NCBI GenBank assembly: GCA_029250385.1
Contig: JAQXFJ010000220.1
Location: forward strand, 1-6,375
DNA length: 6,375 nucleotides
DNA from: Candidatus Poseidoniaceae archaeon
GTDB lineage: Archaea > Thermoplasmatota > Poseidoniia > Poseidoniales > Poseidoniaceae
Reading direction: 5' to 3'
The translations under genes and the position numbers were made by a program. This document shows positions 1-5,733 of this stretch, one piece after another. The notes beneath the pieces were generated by a model. The model searched no databases and had not been told where the DNA came from. It saw only the letters and a program-made list of their open reading frames with translations. Positions within the stretch are counted from its first letter, which is position 1; each line of letters begins with the position of its first letter.

Positions 1-360
1 CAAATAGAATCGTGGGATTTATCTGGAGGGGCTTATGCCGTTGAGTATTCTGTACACCAGTTATTATTTACCAACTGGAATGAGTATGGTCTGACATGGA
101 ATACAACAGGAATAAATCCTGGTCCAATTGCTGGAGTTGACTATGTCTCTGCCCCTCTAGACAGCGCCACATTATTTCCCAGCGATTTGGAACTAGAGTT
201 TCAAATTGCTACTGATTCATTGATACTTGGAGACGAAATCCACCTAATTATTAGAGGTAGTCCAGTAAGCACTGGTGGTAATTTTGATGGGTTTGCTAAT
301 TTTTACTCAAACGAAGCAATAAATTCAGATCAAAGACCAAGATGGTCTTTACAACACACG
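1..360 (+). other. DNRLRE (CBM96-like) domain, C-terminal portion
   Basis: Visible residues 1-120 of the first gene resemble the second half of DNRLRE domains. A W-N-E-Y-G-L-T-W-N stretch (residues 26-34) matches the usual W-x-E-x-x-V-T-W-N core. The end, F-Y-S-N-E-A followed by R-P-R-W-S-L-Q-H (residues 101-119), matches the family's closing F-x-S-x-E ... P-x-L-x-V-x-Y strand. Between them lies a strand-rich segment with conserved-looking glycines. This family is found on secreted and cell-surface proteins, and some members (CBM96) bind polysaccharides. Whether this copy binds sugar cannot be told, because the N-terminal half is outside the window. The recognition is by motif only. Confidence 0.6.
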
Positions 361-3063
361 AATGTTTCAAATCTTAATATTACCACTGTTTCTAGTATAA
401 TAAATGCAGATGGGACATATACATTTGATTTACAAGGCTATGATTCTAACGGAGTTCCTATTCCTGGTAACATGCCTACAGGCGCACAAATTGAATGGTT
501 TACTACATCAGGTAGCATAGTCAGCATTGGTCCAACTTCAGCAGACCTTTCTCCTTCAGTTAACGGCCTACAAACGATAACTGCTTGTTATGGTGTAATA
601 TGTACTGATTATATCGTAGACATTGATTCAGGTTTGCCAGTACAAATATTTGCGTCATTGAGTCAAAGTTCTGACGTTAATTCATTAACAATAACTGCAG
701 ATGAAACCGTGACGATTTCTGCCTATGCAGTTGACCAACATGGTAATTTGGTAACAAATGAAATAATCAACTTCATAGTTAGTAATGGAACAATTTCGTC
801 AAGCAATGTGTTCTACCCATACGCTGTTGGAAGCCAGACTGTAACCGCTGAATGGGTCGGTTCGACTAACTTGCTGCAAGAGGTTTTGCAAGTAGAAGTC
901 ACACCTGGAACTCCAAATCAAATTATGATGTCGGGCTGTGGACAGACTATCAACGCCAACACCTCATGTTTCTTGTATGGCAGTGCATTTGATCAATTTG
1001 GTAACACAGTTTGGTTCGATGATGTTGTATCTTTTGACCTAGATCCGGAAGATGGTGAAATAACCACAATACAAACTCCCACTCCACATGATGCGGCTCC
1101 GCTACAGGATGTGCTGATTGCTGAATTTACCGGGAACTTGGTTGGCTCATGGGAAGTAGTGCTTTCCACAGAAGATAATTTACTTACCAATATATTTGTT
1201 GAAGTAACCCATGGTGAGATAGGTGGCTTCGAGTTGAGTACTTCGAATGAAACAATCACTGCAGACGAATTTTTATTCATTGACTCCACAAGAATCGATG
1301 TTCGTGGTAATCGACTAGCAGTGAGCTTAGCAATCGAAAATTGGACTTCAGTTGCAGATGGGACAATAACTTCAGGTTTGACATCTACTTGGGAGCCAAC
1401 TCTGCAAGGTTCGAAATCTCTTACAGCATCTTATCAAGGATTTACTGATACTGTAAACGTATTTGTTTTGCGAGGTGCTCTACACGATTTCCAAATAATA
1501 ATCGATGACGAAGTTTCACAAACCGAGGCTTACACAATAACTGCTGATGATGAAATCAGTGCTAGTTTGCGGGCCTTTGATGCAAAAGGTAACCAATGGT
1601 TAGTTGACGGTGAATGGTCTCTATACCACCCGAATTTCTTAGACCAGTCGGTGTTGAGTTCTAATTTCTCACAAGAGGTTACCTTCTCTCCAACCTTAGC
1701 ATCTACTTCTCCTTACGCAATCAGCGCTGAACACCAAGAGAACGAAATCATTTTGTCTTCAAATTTCTTAGTATATGTTTCAGTAGGTGATGTTGAAAAC
1801 TTCATTGCCTCTGCATCTGACAGCAATGGTAATGATTATTCAGCAGAAAATGGATTTTTAGTTACTGCAGATGATTACATACAATTCGAGTTTTCAACAA
1901 GTGATTTTGATTTGAACTCAATTGATGATGCTGGTGAAACATGGATTTTGGAAAACTTAGCCGATAGTAGTATAACAGACATAACCCAGTTGCTGGAAGC
2001 AAATTCTCTACTATGGAATCCAGATGTAGTTGGCGATTACTTAATATCAGTTTACACTATCAACCATAGAGGATTTAACTTATCCTCTGAATTTAATGTT
2101 ATTGTCGATCATGGGACTCCAGTTTCACTTGCGATTACTCAGTCTGCTGGTACACAAAATGCTGGAGATTTTGTCAATCTTCAAGTTACTGGTACTGATT
2201 CTGATGGCAATCAATTTGCTCAACCAGTAGTCTGGTTTGAAAATAATGCCCAAGCCAAGAACATTAATTCAACAACCAATGTTGGTGCCTATGAATTCAA
2301 TGGCCGAACTGCAGGAAACTATACTCTGACTGCAGAATATTTGACTGTTTCCTCAACTGCTTATGTCGACGTCTTTAGCTTGAATATTGCTGCAAATATC
2401 GAGTATAATGTTAGCACTGTTGCCTTGGAACAATTGGAGAAATTGACAGTTACTGTAGAAGTGTATGATGAATATTGGAATAGAATAAATGTTCCTCAAA
2501 ATGCACGAGTTGATACAACCGATTCTGATGGTGACGTCACATACCTGGGTAACGGGGTATGGGAATTAGAGACACTAGACGAAGGCGGCCATTCCGCCAC
2601 AATAGTTATCGGATCGATTACTGAAACTTTTACTTACGAAGTAGAGGGTAATTTTGCCGGATTCTTTGCCGCAGGTGGCCCACTTTACTATGTTGGTGCA
2701 GGACTAATCGGGCTTATTGTAGTCGCTTTGCTGGTGTTCTTGGTTAGATTAGTACGAGGTGATGGAGAATACTATGATGAAGATGAGGAAGATGATTACT
2801 CGTATGAGCAGGATTCTGAGCCAGCCAAAGACTTCACAAAAACTACAATTAGCAATACCCCAGTCGTACCAACTCCACCATCTAGCCCTCCAAGTCAGCA
2901 GGAAGAGGTTGCTGAAGAATCTGAAAATCAAGCAGGTGAAGAGCTCAGTTGGGCTGTTGATTATCGAATGGAAGATGATGGCACTGAATGGGGTCAAACA
3001 GATGATGACATCTGGTATTATCGTGAGTCAGGCGGCGATGATTGGGTTGAATGGACTGAATGA
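1..3063 (+). CDS. Large surface protein, DNRLRE domain plus eight Ig-like modules and C-terminal anchor (5' partial)
   Basis: The frame is open from base 1 with no stop, so 1020 residues are visible and the true start lies upstream; the TTG at 187 sits inside a domain and is not a credible start. Domains in order: C-terminal part of a DNRLRE-type beta-sandwich (residues 1-120), eight Ig-like modules (about 121-883), one transmembrane helix (about 896-915) followed by Arg residues, then a cytoplasmic tail. The tail has an acidic Asp/Glu/Tyr run, a Pro/Ser/Gln-rich linker and an aromatic acidic end. Positive charges after the helix predict N-out, C-in topology. The ectodomain is Thr/Ser/Asn-rich, contains at least 12 N-x-S/T sequons, and has four cysteines that occur as two close pairs. 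This fits a glycosylated surface adhesin or stalk protein, probably archaeal. The likely role is surface display or attachment, inferred from architecture only; no catalytic motif was seen. The next gene starts 6 bases after the stop, which suggests an operon. Confidence 0.88.
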   Translation, partial: QIESWDLSGGAYAVEYSVHQLLFTNWNEYGLTWNTTGINPGPIAGVDYVSAPLDSATLFPSDLELEFQIATDSLILGDEIHLIIRGSPVSTGGNFDGFANFYSNEAINSDQRPRWSLQHTNVSNLNITTVSSIINADGTYTFDLQGYDSNGVPIPGNMPTGAQIEWFTTSGSIVSIGPTSADLSPSVNGLQTITACYGVICTDYIVDIDSGLPVQIFASLSQSSDVNSLTITADETVTISAYAVDQHGNLVTNEIINFIVSNGTISSSNVFYPYAVGSQTVTAEWVGSTNLLQEVLQVEVTPGTPNQIMMSGCGQTINANTSCFLYGSAFDQFGNTVWFDDVVSFDLDPEDGEITTIQTPTPHDAAPLQDVLIAEFTGNLVGSWEVVLSTEDNLLTNIFVEVTHGEIGGFELSTSNETITADEFLFIDSTRIDVRGNRLAVSLAIENWTSVADGTITSGLTSTWEPTLQGSKSLTASYQGFTDTVNVFVLRGALHDFQIIIDDEVSQTEAYTITADDEISASLRAFDAKGNQWLVDGEWSLYHPNFLDQSVLSSNFSQEVTFSPTLASTSPYAISAEHQENEIILSSNFLVYVSVGDVENFIASASDSNGNDYSAENGFLVTADDYIQFEFSTSDFDLNSIDDAGETWILENLADSSITDITQLLEANSLLWNPDVVGDYLISVYTINHRGFNLSSEFNVIVDHGTPVSLAITQSAGTQNAGDFVNLQVTGTDSDGNQFAQPVVWFENNAQAKNINSTTNVGAYEFNGRTAGNYTLTAEYLTVSSTAYVDVFSLNIAANIEYNVSTVALEQLEKLTVTVEVYDEYWNRINVPQNARVDTTDSDGDVTYLGNGVWELETLDEGGHSATIVIGSITETFTYEVEGNFAGFFAAGGPLYYVGAGLIGLIVVALLVFLVRLVRGDGEYYDEDEEDDYSYEQDSEPAKDFTKTTISNTPVVPTPPSSPPSQQEEVAEESENQAGEELSWAVDYRMEDDGTEWGQTDDDIWYYRESGGDDWVEWTE
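361..2649 (+). repeat. Eight tandem Ig-like (bacterial Big-type) modules in the first surface protein
   Basis: Approximate module limits are 361-633, 634-909, 910-1215, 1216-1476, 1477-1788, 1789-2115, 2116-2379 and 2380-2649. Most modules begin with a hydrophobic strand, then an I-T-A-D-E-like turn (691-705, 1255-1269, 1537-1551, 1861-1875), an A-x-D-x-x-G-N turn, a W or F strand, an S-x-G-x-I or W-x-P segment, and a closing strand that ends in V-x-x-G (for example TPG, THG, LRG, DHG). The repeat is at protein level only: DNA identity between modules is low, so the array is old and diverged. Modules 1 and 3 each carry a cysteine pair. Such arrays normally form rigid stalks on surface proteins. 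Limits are judged by eye and may be off by several residues. Confidence 0.75.
2686..3060 (+). other. Transmembrane anchor and acidic cytoplasmic tail of the first surface protein
   Basis: Bases 2686-2745 encode an uninterrupted hydrophobic helix of about 20 residues, followed by R-L-V-R-G and then a Glu/Asp/Tyr run (about 2761-2832). A Pro-Ser-Gln linker follows (about 2857-2913). The final 40 or so residues are rich in Trp, Asp and Glu and include a D-I-W-Y-Y pattern at 3007-3021, with a Trp eight codons later at 3043-3045. No sortase LPxTG or archaeosortase PGF-type signal is present, so the protein is held by the helix itself. Confidence 0.8.
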
Positions 3064-3067
3064 GCAT

Positions 3068-3074
3068 AGGTGAT
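3068..3074 (+). promoter_or_regulatory. Likely ribosome-binding site AGGTGAT for the second surface protein
   Basis: AGGTGAT is complementary to the 3' end of archaeal 16S rRNA. It overlaps the GTG at 3070 and lies 4 bases before the in-frame TTG at 3079. If this is the ribosome site, TTG 3079 is the true start and GTG 3070 is only part of the site. It lies just past the stop codon of the preceding gene, as expected for a downstream cistron. Confidence 0.5.
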
Positions 3075-5721
3075 TGATTTGACAAGGAAAATTATTCCAA
3101 TATTCATTATTGTCTCAATGATGCTAAGCATAATGCCAATTGCAGATACGATTACCACGTTAGACGATGAACCAACAGTTTTTCACCAAGGTTCATCAGC
3201 AGTAAGGGTACAAATCTCATCTCCAGCATTTACCATTAGCGCTGATGAAGTAGTTACCTTTTCTGCCACTCTATATGATTCAGTGAATAGTGTGGTGGCT
3301 GGAGAAATCATTTGGTCAAGTATAAACGGTACAATTACCAGTGATGGAACCTTTTATCCTTGGAATGCAGGGGTGATCACCATTCAAGCAAGACATACAA
3401 ATTTGACTGATGAATTCAATATTACAGTGACTCCTGGAATAGGACAATCTTTAGAGATTTCAATATCTGCGGGCCAAGTCTTGCAAAATAATATTTTAAC
3501 TGCCAACTTAATTGACGCCAGAGGTAACCCAAACCCTACAGATCAGGCTGCGTGGAGTATTGATGGTCAATATTTTGGACAAGGTAATCCAGTATGGATT
3601 CCACTCGATATTGGAGAATACCAGTTGACTGCAAGACTTTACCAGATGGAAGTTACTACTCCTATTGATGTAGTTGCCGGAAATCCATACGAATTTGTGT
3701 TTGACCAAAATATTGTAATCCAAAGTAACTCTGCAATACAACTTGAACCTACTTTAGTCGATGCTAACGGTTTTACTATGGATATTAATCTTGCAGGAGC
3801 TAAAACTTGGCTAGTGGAAAACGGGTCTGTTAACTCAACAGGTGTATATTTTGCAACCCACCCGGGAAGTTGGAATATTACCGTGTCTGCTGGGCCGGTT
3901 TCGGGTACTGGAATTCTTACTGTGGTGCCCTCTGATGCAACAACTTCCGTCTTAGCTATCATTCCAAATGAACCAGTTTATGTTGCTGGTGAGCGATATC
4001 AAATTGCTGCTTTTCGTACAGATGTATTTGGCTACTCTGGTTTGATAACTCCTCCATTGGCCAACTTTTCTGTATCCTCAGGAACCCTCAGCCAAGATTC
4101 AGGTAAGGTTTACTGGACGCCAATGACAATGGGTAGTCAATCACTAACAGTTATTGATTCAGGTTTTGAGTCCACAGTTTCAGTTACTGTAGGTCATGGT
4201 CTAGCAATCGATACAAGATTGGTATTCTCATCGAATAACTTAGCTGTTGGTCAGCAATCGACTATTCTCATACAAGCCTATGACCTAGCAGGAAATACTT
4301 GGAATGTCAACGGCAGTATTGAGGTTTTGATTGGTAACGCTTCTACAATTACCGACCATGATACTTACTATACCGTTGTACCTAATGAGGCCGGAGCATT
4401 TGCCATAAAGAGTAATTGGTTTGATTCGATCTCAGGAATATTTTTTGAATCCCAAGATATCAAACAAGTTGGTTTTGGTGATTTGGCAAAAATAGAGTTG
4501 GAAGGTCAAGGCTCAAAAATTCCAATCGATGAGGCATTTGACCTAAATCCACGTTTCTATGATTCATATAATAACGAACTAACTGATATATTTGTCAATT
4601 GGACTATTGATGGAGAAGACCAAACATTGACCATGTCGTTACTTGATTATAATTGGATACCTTCATCTATTGGCAGTCATGAAATCCAAGCAAATGCAGC
4701 CGGTATATTCTCAGTTGTATCGCTAACTGTTACCGCAGGAGATGCTCGTCGAATTGTTACTAATCAAGAAACAGGGTTCGTCGTAAATTCTGGTGAAGAG
4801 TCGGACTTATATGTTGAAATCGCTGATTCTAGAGGTAACTTTGCTCCAGCAGAATCGGTAACAATGAGTCTTAATTCCTCAGTTGGCACTTTAGAGCCTT
4901 CAATAGCAGGCAGGGGTTATTGGACCTTTATTGGCAAAACTGCTGGTGAGTTCACTATGACATTAATTCAAGATGATGCAGTCCATAGTATTACTTTGAC
5001 AATAAACCCAGGCCAACCGGTACAAATATTTGGCGAGGTTGAAATTCGGGATTATCAGCAAGGAGATGTTGCATTGCTTATCGTTTATGGCGTGGATAGC
5101 AATGGTAATATTGTTTCAGTCGAGCCGGAAAACACTTCGATAAGTTGTACTTCAGGTTCAGATAAATACATTACAGCAGATACATGGGAATTGGAAATAA
5201 GTAAATCGGGCTTAGACAGATCTTGTAGTATTACTTGGAATGGTTTGGTAACTCAAGCCTTCTTTGACGTTGAATCAGTATTACTTGGCGGTGCTATTGG
5301 GTCAACCAATACTGCAATGACTATCGCAGCAATTTTACTCGGGCTGATTCTTGTAACTATGGTAGTTTTAGTTCGTAAGGCTAACTATGAAGCAGAGGAC
5401 AGTGACGATTGGTTTGATGATGAATATGACGACGACGAGTACGATGACGAATATGACGACGAAGACGAAGAAGAGGAAGATCAGCCAGTAAGTGAAGAAG
5501 CAGTTCAACCTGAAATTACCAACCAACAGCAACAGGAGTCTTCAACACCGACAATATCTGATCAAGAAAGAACAAGACTAGCTTCGGAAGCAGGCAAATT
5601 AGGCGTTATGCAAGCAATTGACCAGACCAAACAAGGTGCCAGTGGCTGGTATGTTGATGTAAGTGGCGATATCCAATACTGGAATGTCGCTGCTGATGGT
5701 TCTTGGTCTAGAGGTCAGTGA
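3070..5721 (+). CDS. Membrane-anchored surface protein with eight Ig-like modules and acidic tail
   Basis: This gene is complete, 883 codons from GTG 3070. The in-frame TAG at 3067 rules out any earlier start. TTG 3079 is a good alternative, because it has AGGTGAT 4 bases upstream and gives a cleaner signal peptide beginning M-T-R-K. Order of parts: signal peptide (residues about 1-25), eight Ig-like modules (about 44-737), a transmembrane helix (about 748-768) followed by R-K, an extreme Asp/Glu/Tyr-rich stretch, a Gln/Ser/Thr linker, a short helix-prone segment, and a Trp/Tyr-rich C-terminus. The predicted topology is N-out, C-in. At least 12 N-x-S/T sequons all lie in the ectodomain, and the only two cysteines (residues 693 and 719) sit in the last module. 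It resembles the preceding gene in layout but has no DNRLRE head within it. It is probably a paralogue expressed in the same operon, acting as a surface stalk or adhesin. The exact function is unknown and no enzyme motif is visible. Confidence 0.92.
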   Translation: MIDLTRKIIPIFIIVSMMLSIMPIADTITTLDDEPTVFHQGSSAVRVQISSPAFTISADEVVTFSATLYDSVNSVVAGEIIWSSINGTITSDGTFYPWNAGVITIQARHTNLTDEFNITVTPGIGQSLEISISAGQVLQNNILTANLIDARGNPNPTDQAAWSIDGQYFGQGNPVWIPLDIGEYQLTARLYQMEVTTPIDVVAGNPYEFVFDQNIVIQSNSAIQLEPTLVDANGFTMDINLAGAKTWLVENGSVNSTGVYFATHPGSWNITVSAGPVSGTGILTVVPSDATTSVLAIIPNEPVYVAGERYQIAAFRTDVFGYSGLITPPLANFSVSSGTLSQDSGKVYWTPMTMGSQSLTVIDSGFESTVSVTVGHGLAIDTRLVFSSNNLAVGQQSTILIQAYDLAGNTWNVNGSIEVLIGNASTITDHDTYYTVVPNEAGAFAIKSNWFDSISGIFFESQDIKQVGFGDLAKIELEGQGSKIPIDEAFDLNPRFYDSYNNELTDIFVNWTIDGEDQTLTMSLLDYNWIPSSIGSHEIQANAAGIFSVVSLTVTAGDARRIVTNQETGFVVNSGEESDLYVEIADSRGNFAPAESVTMSLNSSVGTLEPSIAGRGYWTFIGKTAGEFTMTLIQDDAVHSITLTINPGQPVQIFGEVEIRDYQQGDVALLIVYGVDSNGNIVSVEPENTSISCTSGSDKYITADTWELEISKSGLDRSCSITWNGLVTQAFFDVESVLLGGAIGSTNTAMTIAAILLGLILVTMVVLVRKANYEAEDSDDWFDDEYDDDEYDDEYDDEDEEEEDQPVSEEAVQPEITNQQQQESSTPTISDQERTRLASEAGKLGVMQAIDQTKQGASGWYVDVSGDIQYWNVAADGSWSRGQ
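3079..3144 (+). other. Signal peptide of the second surface protein
   Basis: Two positive residues (R-K) are followed by about 15 hydrophobic residues rich in Ile and Met, ending near P-I-A-D. Cleavage after the Ala at about 3142-3144 would release an acidic mature N-terminus. No lipobox cysteine is present, so this is a Sec-type signal and not a lipoprotein signal. An uncleaved anchor is possible, but the second membrane helix near the C-terminus makes cleavage more natural for a one-pass surface protein. Confidence 0.7.
3199..5280 (+). repeat. Eight tandem Ig-like modules in the second surface protein
   Basis: Approximate module limits are 3199-3438, 3439-3681, 3682-3933, 3934-4200, 4201-4479, 4480-4740, 4741-5013 and 5014-5280. 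Module 1 has the clearest pattern: I-S-A-D-E at 3235-3249, then a W-S-S-I-N-G-T-I strand, F-Y-P-W and closing V-T-P-G. Later modules keep the D-x-x-G-N or D-A-x-G turn, a central Trp strand, W-x-P or W-T-P, a G-x-x-x-L-T-A-like strand and an end such as VAG, GHG, GFG, TAG or NPG. As in the first protein, the DNA of the modules is not similar, so the array is unlikely to recombine as direct repeats. Confidence 0.75.
5311..5373 (+). other. Transmembrane anchor of the second surface protein
   Basis: About 21 mostly hydrophobic residues (rich in Ile, Leu, Val, Ala) are preceded by a Gly/Asn/Ser-rich juxtamembrane segment and followed by R-K. The positive-inside rule places the ectodomain outside and the acidic tail in the cytoplasm. 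Confidence 0.85.
5395..5481 (+). repeat. Low-complexity Asp/Glu/Tyr tract (GAY/GAR/TAY codons)
   Basis: Almost every codon from about 5395 to 5481 is Asp or Glu, with a Tyr spaced every four to five residues (repeating D-D-E-Y). The DNA is a run of GAT, GAC and GAA with alternating third bases, so it is simple at protein level but not a perfect DNA repeat. It lies just inside the membrane. The first surface protein has a shorter version at about 2761-2832. It may bind cations or basic partners; this is inference. Confidence 0.85.
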
Positions 5722-5733
5722 ATAACTGAGCGA
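5722..5733. other. 12-base gap between convergent genes
   Basis: This is all the DNA between the stop of the second surface-protein gene (TGA 5719-5721) and the stop of the permease gene on the other strand (TAG, read from 5736 to 5734). There is no T-run and no strong hairpin, so transcription of each gene probably ends within the other. Confidence 0.8.

Noticed and set aside
187..189. TTG as the start of the first surface-protein gene
   Set aside because: The same frame is open from base 1 and the 62 codons before it encode a recognisable part of the DNRLRE-like domain, so the gene simply starts outside the window.
993..1289. Open frame of 98 codons on the - strand
   Set aside because: It lies entirely inside the surface-protein gene, is Ser/Thr/Val-rich as expected from reading its complement, and shows no domain.
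2759..3073. Open frame of 104 codons on the + strand overlapping the tail of the first gene
   Set aside because: It is a frame-shifted reading of the GAT/GAA-rich acidic tail, giving Met/Lys-rich sequence with no plausible fold.
3060..3077. Five-codon frame ATG...TGA overlapping the stop of the first gene by ATGA
   Set aside because: It is too short to be a gene on present evidence and is most likely chance; a role in translational coupling cannot be shown from one sequence.
3639..3962. Open frame of 107 codons on the - strand
   Set aside because: It is a complement shadow of Ig-like modules 2-4 of the second surface protein, with no start signal or domain.
5395..5481. Acidic tract as a calcium-binding RTX or dockerin repeat
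   Set aside because: It lacks the glycine-rich GGxGxD or EF-like spacing, and it lies on the cytoplasmic side of the membrane helix.
5715..5729. Inverted repeat TCAGT-GAATA-ACTGA across the stop codon as a terminator
   Set aside because: The stem has only 5 base pairs, is not GC-rich, and no T-run follows on either strand.
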